Below the pieces are notes generated by a model. That model was not told the DNA's origin and ran no database searches. It saw nothing but the letters and a program-made list of their open reading frames with translations. A program made the position numbers and the translations under genes. Below are positions 25,753-34,767 of a DNA stretch of 64,000 bases, one piece after another. The number at the start of each line of letters is the position of its first letter. Position 1 is the first letter of the stretch. This DNA comes from GWE2-40-63 sp050251815 (GTDB lineage: Bacteria > Bacteroidota > Bacteroidia > Bacteroidales > SZUA-534): assembly GCA_050251815.1 (NCBI GenBank), contig JBFWMB010000011.1, forward strand, positions 9,007 through 73,006, in the 5' to 3' direction.

Positions 25753-27162
25753 ATGGATCAGCATTTAAATCATAAAATATTTACCAGCATATCAGAAGTT
25801 TGCGGAGCGATGGGTATTGAAGCCTTTGTTATTGGAGGCTTTGTGCGCGATGTGCTCTTAAAGCGCCCTTCGAACGATATCGACATTGTGACTGTAGGCA
25901 GTGGTATTGATTTGGCATTAAGAGTAGCTCATAAATTGAACCCCAAAATCAAAGTTTCGGTATTCAAGAATTTTGGTACAGCCATGTTCCGATACAAGGA
26001 ATGGGAAGTGGAGTTTGTGGGAGCCCGAAAAGAATCGTATCAGCGTAATTCACGAAAACCCATTGTGGAAAATGGTACCCTTGAGGATGACCAGAACCGG
26101 CGCGATTTCACCATCAATGCATTGGCATTAAGTCTGCATCCCGATTCGTTTGGTAAACTTACCGATCCGTTTAATGGCGTTCAAGATTTGCACGATGGCA
26201 TTATCCGCACACCGCTTAATCCCGACACCACTTATTCCGACGATCCCTTGCGGATGTTACGCGCCATACGTTTTGCCAATCAATTGAACTTTACTATTGA
26301 ACAGGAATCGCTCGATGCCATTGAACGAAACAAAGAACGCATCGAAATCATTTCGTTCGAGCGCATCCATGTGGAGCTGAATAAGATAATGATGTGTACA
26401 AAGCCAAGTGTTGGTTTTAAGTTGCTGCAAAAAACCGGATTACTGCAATTGATTCTTCCGGAGCTTGATGCGTTGAAAGGGGTGGACGAAATCAATGGAA
26501 AGAAGCATAAAGATAACTTTTATCATACGCTTCAGGTACTCGATAATATCTGCCAAACCACCGACGACCTATGGTTACGCTGGTCGGCGCTGCTTCACGA
26601 TATTGCCAAGCCGCGTACAAAAAAATATATTGACGGACAGGGTTGGACTTTTCATGGCCATGAATTTATTGGAACAAAGATGATTCCTGCCATTTTTAAA
26701 AAGCTGAAGTTACCGCTAAATGATAAAATGAAATATGTGCAAAAAATGGTAGGGCTGCATATGCGACCGGTAGTTTTGGCACAGGAGGAGGTTACTGATA
26801 GCGCCATTAGACGGTTGCTTTTTGATGCAGGCGATGCTATTGATGATTTAATGTTGCTTTGTGACGCTGACATAACGTCGAAGAATCCTGACAAAGTGGC
26901 CCGCTACCTCGACAATTACCAATTGGTAAGAGAAAAACTTAAAGAAGTAGAAGCTAAAGATCGGATTCGAAACTGGCAGCCACCCATATCAGGCGAAGAA
27001 ATTATGGAAACTTTTGGTTTAAAACCCTGCAGGGATATCGGAACCATAAAAACAGCCATTAAAGATGCCATATTGGATGGTCTAATTGAAAATTCATACG
27101 AAGCAGCCTACCAATTGATGCTGGATGAAGGAGCCCGTTTAGGACATCATCCTGTTAAATAA
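25753..27162 (+). CDS. cca: CCA tRNA nucleotidyltransferase / poly(A) polymerase family with HD domain
   Basis: Adds or repairs the 3' CCA end of tRNA. 469 residues: class II nucleotidyltransferase head with IGGFVRDVLLKR (28-38) and catalytic NDIDIV Asp42/Asp44, then the RRDFTINALALSL segment and the RMLRAIRFANQL binding region. The C-terminal half contains an HD phosphohydrolase domain (LLHDIAKPRTKKY). This fusion is the standard form in Bacteroidota. It may be involved in tRNA maturation or repair and shows no clear cotranscribed partner: the next gene, 7 bp on, is convergent. Confidence 0.88.
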   Translation: MDQHLNHKIFTSISEVCGAMGIEAFVIGGFVRDVLLKRPSNDIDIVTVGSGIDLALRVAHKLNPKIKVSVFKNFGTAMFRYKEWEVEFVGARKESYQRNSRKPIVENGTLEDDQNRRDFTINALALSLHPDSFGKLTDPFNGVQDLHDGIIRTPLNPDTTYSDDPLRMLRAIRFANQLNFTIEQESLDAIERNKERIEIISFERIHVELNKIMMCTKPSVGFKLLQKTGLLQLILPELDALKGVDEINGKKHKDNFYHTLQVLDNICQTTDDLWLRWSALLHDIAKPRTKKYIDGQGWTFHGHEFIGTKMIPAIFKKLKLPLNDKMKYVQKMVGLHMRPVVLAQEEVTDSAIRRLLFDAGDAIDDLMLLCDADITSKNPDKVARYLDNYQLVREKLKEVEAKDRIRNWQPPISGEEIMETFGLKPCRDIGTIKTAIKDAILDGLIENSYEAAYQLMLDEGARLGHHPVK

Positions 27163-27169
27163 AGGTTGT

Positions 27170-28249
27170 TTATTCATTGTTCATCAGGTCGAGGAAAACC
27201 GGCAAGTGATCGGAAAAACCCCCGTTGTATTTAAAACCCACATAAGTCCGGTAGGGTTTATCACCCAGAAATGCTTTATCGGGCTCTAACAGAAAAGGTG
27301 CCTTAAAGATGCAAAGTTTATCGGTAGTTGTATAAGTTTTTTGGCTTTTGTTTAACAATCCTCCGGAAACAATTACCTGATCGAGCAGCGCCCACTGCCC
27401 CTGATATTTATGTGAACCTTCATTCTTTGCATACCGCAATTCGTATGACAGGTTTACCACTTGACTTTGTTTTGTAGAATCATAGGCTGGCAAAGCATTT
27501 AAAGTTTTTAACAGGCTGGTATTATTGGGTTCGTCGTTAAAATCACCCATTATTACAATTAAAGCCTTCGGATTCGTATCGAGAATTGAATCGGTTTTGT
27601 GTTTAAGCAGTCCGGCTACAAAAATCCGGTTTTCTTCGCTCTCCAATTGTCCACCATAACGCGAGGGCCAGTGATTTACAAAAACATGTAAGGTGTCGTT
27701 ATTGGGTATAATTCCCCGGGCATAAACTATATCGCGGGTTTTTCGCTTATTTAGCGGATAATCAACAGCAATAAATTCAGTATAAACGGGCCGGAAACTT
27801 TTGGGTTGATATAGTAAAGCCACATCAATGCCCCGCGCATCGGGCGATTCCTGATGAATTATCTGATATCCAAAAACGTATAAAGGCGATTGACGTGTTA
27901 AGTAATTAAGCACGTTGCGATTCTCAATTTCGCACAAGCCAACTAATTCGGGAGGATTCCAGCCACCTACTGCCGTTATAACCTTGCTGAGCTGACTTTG
28001 CTTCTGATAATAGCGGAATTTATTCCAATTCCTTGTTTCATCGGGTAAAAACTCCTCATCCATTTTTAGGGAGTCGTCTTCAGTGTCAAATAAATTCTCC
28101 ACATTATAAAACATAATGCGAAGCAGACGTTCTTGTTCTATTTTGCTTTTAAGCTGCTGCGGTAAGCCTTCGGATTGAGCAAAATTTTTTCCTGAAATTA
28201 AGCAGTTGCTTATCAGTAAAAATATTATGCTTACGCGGCAGGTATTCAT
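27170..28249 (-). CDS. Endonuclease/exonuclease/phosphatase family protein, exported
   Basis: 359 residues with a signal peptide (MNTCRVSIIFLLISNCLIS...). EEP catalytic motifs are all visible: MFYNVENLFD, LCEIENRNV, VNHWPSRYGG, IMGDFNDEPNN and FSDHLPVFLDL. Members cleave phosphodiester bonds in DNA, lipids or other substrates; the secreted Bacteroidota types are not well defined. The start is separated by only 5 bp from the beta-helix lipoprotein gene upstream, so the two are likely co-transcribed. Confidence 0.85.
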   Translation of the reverse strand: MNTCRVSIIFLLISNCLISGKNFAQSEGLPQQLKSKIEQERLLRIMFYNVENLFDTEDDSLKMDEEFLPDETRNWNKFRYYQKQSQLSKVITAVGGWNPPELVGLCEIENRNVLNYLTRQSPLYVFGYQIIHQESPDARGIDVALLYQPKSFRPVYTEFIAVDYPLNKRKTRDIVYARGIIPNNDTLHVFVNHWPSRYGGQLESEENRIFVAGLLKHKTDSILDTNPKALIVIMGDFNDEPNNTSLLKTLNALPAYDSTKQSQVVNLSYELRYAKNEGSHKYQGQWALLDQVIVSGGLLNKSQKTYTTTDKLCIFKAPFLLEPDKAFLGDKPYRTYVGFKYNGGFSDHLPVFLDLMNNE

Positions 28250-28254
28250 TTTTG

Positions 28255-29700
28255 TTATTCAATTCGTTCAAAAGCTCCCAAATCGGGAGCCAGATCGTTG
28301 GTTCTGCTATTTCCAAGCATGTCCGTTGGGTAATCGTCACTATATTTCGCGGCGCCTTTATCCTTTGCCGCCGATAGGGTATCAAGCCTGAAATCGCCGG
28401 CATCGGGGTTAACAAACCGGGGTAATGAATCGCGATGACTGATGATGGACTTAAAATGTTGTGGATTGCTCAGATTATAATTCGGTTTTAATTTAATCAG
28501 GCAATGGTCGAAAAAGTAATTGAACGTTACCAAATCGGTATCGAATTGGTCAATAAGCAATTCGTTTTCGAGCTTGCCATATATTATGCAATTACCAAAG
28601 GTTGCATTCATATCAAAAACGGTAGCCTCGTTGTCAGCTATATAGTAATTATTTAAAGCCAAGGAAGGCTGTTCCCGTTTTGAATTTTTCACATAGTAGT
28701 TACCGATGGTAGTGTGATAAAACTCGTACTGCCCGCCATAGGTTAAGGCTACGGCATATATTCCACAATTTACAATGGTTGAATTATATACCAACATTCT
28801 GGAGTTTTGTGCCAACAGACCAATTCCTGACATATTCATAATGGTTGAATTACTTAAAGTTAGGGTTGGTTCCTGGTTTACATCACTTAAATCGACTTGA
28901 ATTCCTTTAACTCCATTTTTTATAATGGCGTGGTTGATAACATTATTGGTACTTCCCTGCCAAAAATGGATACCTCCGGTAAGGTATTCAAAGCTGTCGG
29001 TTCGGTAAACTCCGTACCATTGTCCCGGATTATCGCGGTACCATTCATCGAGTCGTGAGCCAGTAAAGGTTACAGGTTCTTCTGCTGTTCCGTTTACTTT
29101 CAAAGTACCCAGAACCCATAAGGCCGATTCGTTATGAAAATGAATCCGGGTTCCGGCTTCAATGGTAAGCGTTTGATTATTATCTACCAATATGGAGTTG
29201 TAAACCAAATAGGGCTTATCGTTTATCCAGGTGCGTGTATCCAGTACTGAGTCGTTATATAGATGAACATCCTGTCCGTAGGCCAGGAGTTTAATATTTT
29301 GCCGATTTCCATTGGTAAAAAATAACACGGAATCTTCGATAACTATGGGTGAATTGCTGTTTTGCGGATCAACATGAACCTGGACTAAAATAATCGCACT
29401 GTCGTTTGCCCTGATTTCGTAATCGGAAAGGGAATTAGCTGTCAATCCGTCAATGTTCAGCCTGAAGCTTGATTGGTTTCCGCCGGCAAGTTGGATGGTA
29501 GTTTTTACTGCATTGTTGTTGTTATTATAAAAACGAAATTGCAAGGTGGTTGAGCCAATGGTGGTAAAAACCGTATCGAAATGAACCGTGTCGTTTGAAA
29601 ATGCCAAACGAGCGTTGGGATTATCGGTAAAGTTGAATTGGTCGGTGCATCCAAATAAAAGCGAGAAGGCTATAAGAAGGGCTAACAGATATTTTAACAT
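28255..29700 (-). CDS. Right-handed beta-helix lipoprotein
   Basis: 481 residues from ATG 29700 (MLKYLLALLIAFSLLFGCTD); the frame opens earlier at 29748. The lipobox LLFGC places a lipid anchor on Cys18. The middle (about 170-400) contains repeated parallel beta-helix-like coils (TLTIEAGTRIHF, LTLSNSTIMNMSGIGLLA, MLVYNSTIVNCGIYAVAL, and others), and the C-terminus SYRTNDLAPDLGAFE-like is typical of such surface lipoproteins. It is likely outer-membrane or surface located, possibly polysaccharide binding. It is co-transcribed with the EEP-family gene. Confidence 0.75.
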   Translation of the reverse strand: MLKYLLALLIAFSLLFGCTDQFNFTDNPNARLAFSNDTVHFDTVFTTIGSTTLQFRFYNNNNNAVKTTIQLAGGNQSSFRLNIDGLTANSLSDYEIRANDSAIILVQVHVDPQNSNSPIVIEDSVLFFTNGNRQNIKLLAYGQDVHLYNDSVLDTRTWINDKPYLVYNSILVDNNQTLTIEAGTRIHFHNESALWVLGTLKVNGTAEEPVTFTGSRLDEWYRDNPGQWYGVYRTDSFEYLTGGIHFWQGSTNNVINHAIIKNGVKGIQVDLSDVNQEPTLTLSNSTIMNMSGIGLLAQNSRMLVYNSTIVNCGIYAVALTYGGQYEFYHTTIGNYYVKNSKREQPSLALNNYYIADNEATVFDMNATFGNCIIYGKLENELLIDQFDTDLVTFNYFFDHCLIKLKPNYNLSNPQHFKSIISHRDSLPRFVNPDAGDFRLDTLSAAKDKGAAKYSDDYPTDMLGNSRTNDLAPDLGAFERIE

Positions 29701-29777
29701 GTTTTGTGAATTTTTTATACGAACGAAGCGATTGACAATAAATTGCAATCGCTTCGTTAAAACTTGGTTATATTGTT

Positions 29778-32063
29778 TTAAAACAATTCAACTTCAATAT
29801 TTTGGATGAATGCCGTATAGGTATATTCGTTTTGTACTTTTGCCCCGGCCAATATCATAATTACCGGAGTTTCTTCGCCGTTTTTATTTTTGATTGTGGT
29901 TTCTCTACGAGCTCCAACCAGTTTGCGTTTTTCAGGATGGGTAAGCGTAAATATCATTTCGTCTTCTTTCTCGTCAGCAACATCACGGAACAACATTTTT
30001 ATATTTTTTCCGAGAACTTCTTTACGTGGATACTGCCACAGGTTTTCAGCTGCCCGGTTAAAGAATTCAACAATTCCATCCTGATTAATGGTGAAAATGG
30101 CATCGTGGGCTCCTTCGAGCGTTTTTTCGTTTCTGATTTTAACCTTTTCAATTTCCTGAAACTGCGATTTCACTTCTTTTTTAGCTTCTTCTAAGCGTTT
30201 TTGAAGTTCCAGCTCGCTGGCTTTCAGTTCTTCTTCCTGCTTTTTAAGCAGTTCGTTTTGTTGCTTGGTAATAAGCTCCATTTCTTTCTGGTCGGTAATA
30301 TCATGTGCAATGGAGATAATTTTCGATACTTCGCCATACATATTATATACCGCTGTATAATTCACATCGAACCATTTTGATTGTCCGGTTTGGGAAATCA
30401 GTTTTGATTGACCCTGATAAGGTTCTCCATTGATAACCCGATTCCATATTTCTTCAAAATCGCTTTGTTCGTCTTCGCCCATAAAGTTAAAGACACTGTA
30501 ATCTTTTAAATCTTCAGTTGAGTAGCCCAGCGTTTGGATAAAGCGTTGGTTGCATTCGAGCATACGGCCACTTGGAGCATACTCCACTTTAATACTCGAT
30601 TGGTTAATGGCTTCAATTTGTCCTTCAAAATCGAGACTTTGTTCTTTGTGCTCGGTGGTATCGATAGCCAGGAATAATATTTTTTCAACGGTTTGCATGT
30701 TGTTACGCACACAGGTATAAGTGGCCATGGTCCATAAATCTTTGCCTGATTTGGTAATGTGTTTCATGTAGCCCTCAAAGTGGCGTCCTCCTTTTGCCAA
30801 CCCATCCCACAATTCGTTGAACCAGGCCTTATCTTTATCACTAATAAAAATTGAGATATGATGGCCTTCGACTTCACTGTTGCTTGAATAGCCTAATTTT
30901 TTAAGGAATTTGGTATTGGCATACAGTAAAACGCCGTTTACATCGTACTCTGCTCTTATAAGGGTGTGATTTACCGAGTTGGTAAAGCTTACAAACTCTT
31001 CGGCTTGTTTTGCGGCTTCTTCCTGGGTGGCCTGGAGTTCCTCCATGTTTTGACGCATTTCTTCTTCTTGTTGCGTAAGTCGTTCAGCCGCGGCCCGCGA
31101 TTCATTTAATAGTTCCGCTGTTTTTATGTTTGTTTTTACGGTAGAATAAGTTGTGGCAATGCTTTCGGCAACTTTTTCAACAAACTCAATTACATAGGGT
31201 TCAAAGTAATTAAAAGATGATATTTCAAGAACTCCGTAAACTTTCTCGTTTACCTGAAGTGGAACAATTAAAAGTACTTTGGGATTTGCTTCACCCAGGC
31301 CTGAAGTTATGTCAACATAATCTTCGGGAACTTCGTCAATGTATATGGTGCTTTTTTCAAACGCTGCACGGCCAACCAACCCTTCACTCATTTCGATGCG
31401 TTTTTTATTGTATTTTTTTCGGTTGTAGGCAAAATGGGCGGTTAATTCAAAATAGGCATCTTCTTCCAGATCGTCGTTTAATACAAAGAAACCTCCCTGC
31501 ACAGCATTAATGTAGCGGCAAAGGTTGCTGATTAAATCGAATGAAAGTTTTTCAATATTGTCGTTATTTTGACGGAGAATGTCGCCGAATTTAGCTAAAC
31601 CTTCTGCAACCCAGTTGCGCTGTTCATCTTCTTTTTTTCGTTGTAGATCTTCTTTTTTACTTTTTAACAAACTGTCGCGCAGGTTAACCATAATTTTACC
31701 CAACGAATTGTCGTTGCTGGGGTCATATTCAACTTCAAGGTTTCCTTTAGCCAGGTTCTCGGCAAATTCAAGCATGTTGGCCGATTTGTTGTCTTTGGCT
31801 GTCTTTAAAGCATCAAGTTCTTTCGCAACTTTTATAAGGTGTAAACCTGCAAAATAGCCAATTAATGCTAAGAAAAGAGGAATAAAATCGCTTACAATAA
31901 AATGAAGTCCATTGCTGTGTAACTTCAGTATATTTTTAAATGTAAACAGCATCTCATTCGATGACAGTGCAAAGCCATATAAAACGGAGCTTATAACAAG
32001 TCCCAGGATAAAACCTAAGGCTGCATAGTAGAAACTATAATTGGGTACATTCTGTTTTTCCAT
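29778..32063 (-). CDS. Membrane-bound GAF/multi-PAS sensor protein with no output domain, chemosensory cluster
   Basis: 761 residues. Two transmembrane helices (about 10-33 and 54-77) are followed by a HAMP-like segment (about 95-140, LAKGNLEVEYDPSNDNSLGK), a GAF domain (165-305), a coiled coil (310-355), PAS1 (356-470), PAS2 (480-592), a second coiled coil (593-648) and PAS3 (650-755). There is no histidine kinase, methyl-accepting, GGDEF or phosphatase domain, and the protein ends right after PAS3 with FIQNIEVELF. It lies 231 bp downstream of cheB, so it may have its own promoter. I take it to be an input protein of the Che cluster; the terminal EVELF may be its docking tail. Confidence 0.82.
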   Translation of the reverse strand: MEKQNVPNYSFYYAALGFILGLVISSVLYGFALSSNEMLFTFKNILKLHSNGLHFIVSDFIPLFLALIGYFAGLHLIKVAKELDALKTAKDNKSANMLEFAENLAKGNLEVEYDPSNDNSLGKIMVNLRDSLLKSKKEDLQRKKEDEQRNWVAEGLAKFGDILRQNNDNIEKLSFDLISNLCRYINAVQGGFFVLNDDLEEDAYFELTAHFAYNRKKYNKKRIEMSEGLVGRAAFEKSTIYIDEVPEDYVDITSGLGEANPKVLLIVPLQVNEKVYGVLEISSFNYFEPYVIEFVEKVAESIATTYSTVKTNIKTAELLNESRAAAERLTQQEEEMRQNMEELQATQEEAAKQAEEFVSFTNSVNHTLIRAEYDVNGVLLYANTKFLKKLGYSSNSEVEGHHISIFISDKDKAWFNELWDGLAKGGRHFEGYMKHITKSGKDLWTMATYTCVRNNMQTVEKILFLAIDTTEHKEQSLDFEGQIEAINQSSIKVEYAPSGRMLECNQRFIQTLGYSTEDLKDYSVFNFMGEDEQSDFEEIWNRVINGEPYQGQSKLISQTGQSKWFDVNYTAVYNMYGEVSKIISIAHDITDQKEMELITKQQNELLKKQEEELKASELELQKRLEEAKKEVKSQFQEIEKVKIRNEKTLEGAHDAIFTINQDGIVEFFNRAAENLWQYPRKEVLGKNIKMLFRDVADEKEDEMIFTLTHPEKRKLVGARRETTIKNKNGEETPVIMILAGAKVQNEYTYTAFIQNIEVELF

Positions 32064-32294
32064 CCTTATTGCGATAATTGAGAAACGAAATATAATGCTT
32101 TTGATGTATTTAACAATACCAATTGGCTTGAAACCCTAAAATTACTAAAATATTTTAGAAAACATGGGAAAATACAATTTTCATGAAATGCGTTGTTATA
32201 GCCATTTATCAGGTATTTTAGCTGGCTGAGAATAAACCCCGTTAAGCTTATTGATTCCTTAAAATGACCACGATTCGTTCTTTAATCTGGCTGG

Positions 32295-33377
32295 TTAATA
32301 TTGTAATTTGAGTACTTTTTCTGCAATTTTATCCAGGGGGAGTATGGTTTCGGCAGCATTTAATTTGATAGCTTCTTTGGGCATGCCAAAAACGATGCAG
32401 GTTTTTTCATCCTGGGCTATGGTGTGTGCTCCCGCCTCGCGTAACTCTAATAAACCCCGTGCGCCATCGTCACCCATACCTGTCATAATAACACCTACGG
32501 CATTGTTACCGGCATATTTTGCGGTTGAACGGAAAAGTACATCGACTGAGGGCCGGTGGCGGTTTACCAGTGGACCGTCGTTAATTTCAACATAATAGCG
32601 GGCACCGCTTCGCTTTAAAATCAGGTGGTGATTTCCGGGAGCTATCAACGCCCTTCCGCGTATAACTGTGTCGTTATTTGAAGCTTCTTTTACTGATATT
32701 TTGCACAATTGATCGAGTCGTTCGGCAAACGAGCGGGTAAAATGTTCGGGCATGTGTTGCACAATTACTATACCAGGGCAGTCGGCAGGGAGTGCTTCGA
32801 GGAACACGCGAAGCGCTTCGGTTCCTCCGGTTGAAGCTCCAATCACAATAACTTTTTCGGTTGTTTTTATCATGGCGTCACTGAAATGGCTTTTGGGCAT
32901 TATGGCATCCGCCGATAGTTTTGGTTTAACTTCAATTGATTTGGATGGAGCAATTACTTTTTTGCGAGAAAGTTTGGCAGCAGCAGCTGCTTTAACTGCA
33001 TCGCGTAAACGAATTTTCGACTCTTCGATAAATTCTTTAGTACCCATTTTGGGTTTTGTAATAATATCAACTGCGCCATATTCCAGCGCTTTAATGGCTG
33101 TTTCGGTGCCTGTTTCGGTTAAACTTGAAATAATGATTACAGGAATGGGGTGTTGGGCCATTATTTTACGCAGAAAAGTAAGTCCGTCCATTCTCGGCAT
33201 CTCAATATCGAGGGTTATTACATCGGGAACTTCGCGCGCAATGCGTGATGCTGCAAAATAAGGATCAGCGGCAACACCCATCACTTCAATCGTAGGATCG
33301 GTATTTAAAATTTCTGCTAAAGTTTGCCGAACAACGGCAGAGTCATCAACAATAAGGACCTTTATTTTATCTGACAT
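32295..33377 (-). CDS. cheB: Chemotaxis protein-glutamate methylesterase/glutamine deamidase CheB
   Basis: Removes methyl groups from, and deamidates, chemoreceptors when phosphorylated by CheA. 360 residues: receiver domain (acidic pocket Asp11/Asp12, phospho-Asp57 in TLDIEMPRMDG, Lys in IITKPKMG), a linker of about 60 residues, and the methylesterase domain with GASTGGTEAL (catalytic Ser), QHMPEHFTRSFAERL (catalytic His) and GVIMTGMGDDGARG (catalytic Asp). ATG 33377 is 4 bp after the cheD stop, so the two are co-transcribed. No methyl-accepting receptor is encoded in the cluster. Confidence 0.93.
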   Translation of the reverse strand: MSDKIKVLIVDDSAVVRQTLAEILNTDPTIEVMGVAADPYFAASRIAREVPDVITLDIEMPRMDGLTFLRKIMAQHPIPVIIISSLTETGTETAIKALEYGAVDIITKPKMGTKEFIEESKIRLRDAVKAAAAAKLSRKKVIAPSKSIEVKPKLSADAIMPKSHFSDAMIKTTEKVIVIGASTGGTEALRVFLEALPADCPGIVIVQHMPEHFTRSFAERLDQLCKISVKEASNNDTVIRGRALIAPGNHHLILKRSGARYYVEINDGPLVNRHRPSVDVLFRSTAKYAGNNAVGVIMTGMGDDGARGLLELREAGAHTIAQDEKTCIVFGMPKEAIKLNAAETILPLDKIAEKVLKLQY

Positions 33378-33381
33378 AGTT

Positions 33382-33873
33382 TCAGGAGTGTTGTTTTTGA
33401 ATTAACTTCATTAATACTACCCCGGTTTCGGTATTGAAACGTATTTTTCGTCCAAGGGTGCCACCTACACTTTTTGCAGTAATATTTATTTTTTGTTCTT
33501 GTAACATTTTTAGCGCAATTTCAATGTTGCGTTCACCAATCCGGAACAAGTTCGATTTGGTTTCAACCACCTCACCACCTCCAAAAACCTTAGCTTGTAG
33601 GTGTTTTTTTTCAGAACCCATGGCCAGCATCCGGTCTAACAATTTTTGTATGGCAATGTTTCCGTATTTTGGCGATGCCAGGCCGGTTCCATTCCAAAAA
33701 GGAAGCATAAAATGATTGATACCGCCAATTTTTTTAACCGGGTCGTACAAACAAACAGCCACGCACGAGCCTAAAATGGTGTCGACCATATAAGGTTCAG
33801 GCTCGGCAAAAAGCGCTGCAGGGTACAGGTAATGCGATTTAAGTATGTTGTTTTCTTCAGAAGACTTCATCAT
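33382..33873 (-). CDS. cheD: Chemoreceptor glutamine deamidase CheD
   Basis: 163 residues from ATG 33873 (MMKSSEENN...; a second ATG at 33870 is equally possible; the frame opens at 33903). The CheD signature is VDTILGSCVAVCLYDP with the catalytic Cys and IGGINHFMLPF with the catalytic His, followed by LRIGERNIEIALKML near the C-terminus. CheD deamidates receptor glutamines and, in some species, is bound by the phosphatase CheC. The start codons lie inside the last codons of the kinase-like gene upstream (overlap 17 bp), implying translational coupling. Cys and His are retained. Confidence 0.9.
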   Translation of the reverse strand: MMKSSEENNILKSHYLYPAALFAEPEPYMVDTILGSCVAVCLYDPVKKIGGINHFMLPFWNGTGLASPKYGNIAIQKLLDRMLAMGSEKKHLQAKVFGGGEVVETKSNLFRIGERNIEIALKMLQEQKINITAKSVGGTLGRKIRFNTETGVVLMKLIQKQHS

Positions 33874-34756
33874 CACTTTCGCCAAAAATAAATTCGTTTC
33901 CATCTAAAGCGTAGCCGTCGTTTTCGGCTGAATCACTTTCGGGGATGGATATGGTGAATATGGAGCCAATGTGTCGTTTGCTGGCAATTTCAATGTCGCC
34001 ATTCATCAGGTCGATAAGCGCTTTGGTAACCGACAAACCGAGTCCGTGTCCGGGATTTAATGAATTAATTGAGCTGTCGACACGTTTGAACCGGTCGAAA
34101 ATTAGTTCCAGGTTCTTTTTATCGATGCCAATGCCATAATCTTTAACCATAACTTTTAAGGTACGGTTTTCTACCCAGGCTTTCACTTCAATTTTATTTG
34201 CCGCATTGCTGTATTTGATTCCATTACTCAGTAAATTCGAGAGTATCAGTTTAAGCTTTTCAGGATCGGTTCTAAAATAATGGGCTTTTTCAAATTCTTT
34301 GCCCAGTTCAAAAGAGAAATTTATTTTTAACTGTTTTTGTTCAGCTTTGTATTTGTAAGCGCTTATTATGCTTGTAATTAGTAGGTTTATATCGGTTTTT
34401 ATGTATTCGGGCGTTGATTCTCCTGCTTCGATACGTGCAGCGGTAAAAATGTTCTTTAATTGAAAATCGAGTTCAAAGGCTTCAGAGTGAATTAACTCAG
34501 CCATGCTTTTAATTTTGGCTATATCGGAGTCTTTTGAGGCAATAATATTTTTCGATAAGCCTAAAATTGAAGCAAAAGGATTTACTATTTCGTTGGTGAT
34601 ATTCGAAATAAAATGGCTTTTTAATGCTTCTGATTCAGCTAATTTGCTATTTACCAGTTGCAGTTCTTTGCGTTGCTCTTCAATCAGCTCTTGATTTTGT
34701 TGCGCTTGTTCTAGCCTCTTTTTTATTTCCTCAGTTAATTCTTTATCTGAAAGCAT
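33857..34756 (-). CDS. Histidine-kinase-like protein lacking the phospho-acceptor His
   Basis: 299 residues, soluble. An N-terminal coiled coil (1-45) leads into a dimerization helix pair where the H-box reads FISNITNEIVNPF: Asn55 stands where His is expected in FxxxxSHExRTP. The ATPase domain is intact: N box LILSNLLSNGIKYS, G1 VKDYGIGI, F box FDRFKR and G2 GHGLGLS. The C-terminal extension is acidic and ends FIFGESDDEVF. Autophosphorylation on the usual His is therefore not expected; an ATP-binding scaffold or a kinase with another acceptor is possible. It sits between cheR and cheD and overlaps cheD by 17 bp. Confidence 0.9.
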   Translation of the reverse strand: MLSDKELTEEIKKRLEQAQQNQELIEEQRKELQLVNSKLAESEALKSHFISNITNEIVNPFASILGLSKNIIASKDSDIAKIKSMAELIHSEAFELDFQLKNIFTAARIEAGESTPEYIKTDINLLITSIISAYKYKAEQKQLKINFSFELGKEFEKAHYFRTDPEKLKLILSNLLSNGIKYSNAANKIEVKAWVENRTLKVMVKDYGIGIDKKNLELIFDRFKRVDSSINSLNPGHGLGLSVTKALIDLMNGDIEIASKRHIGSIFTISIPESDSAENDGYALDGNEFIFGESDDEVF

Positions 34757-34767
34757 GGTCTTACGGA

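Noticed and set aside
29778..32063. Methyl-accepting chemotaxis protein
   Set aside because: It has membrane and HAMP-like parts but no MCP signalling hairpin; the coiled coils do not contain the conserved tip sequence.
33857..34756. Standard sensor histidine kinase
   Set aside because: The phospho-acceptor His is replaced by Asn, so calling it a normal kinase would mislead; listed as kinase-like.
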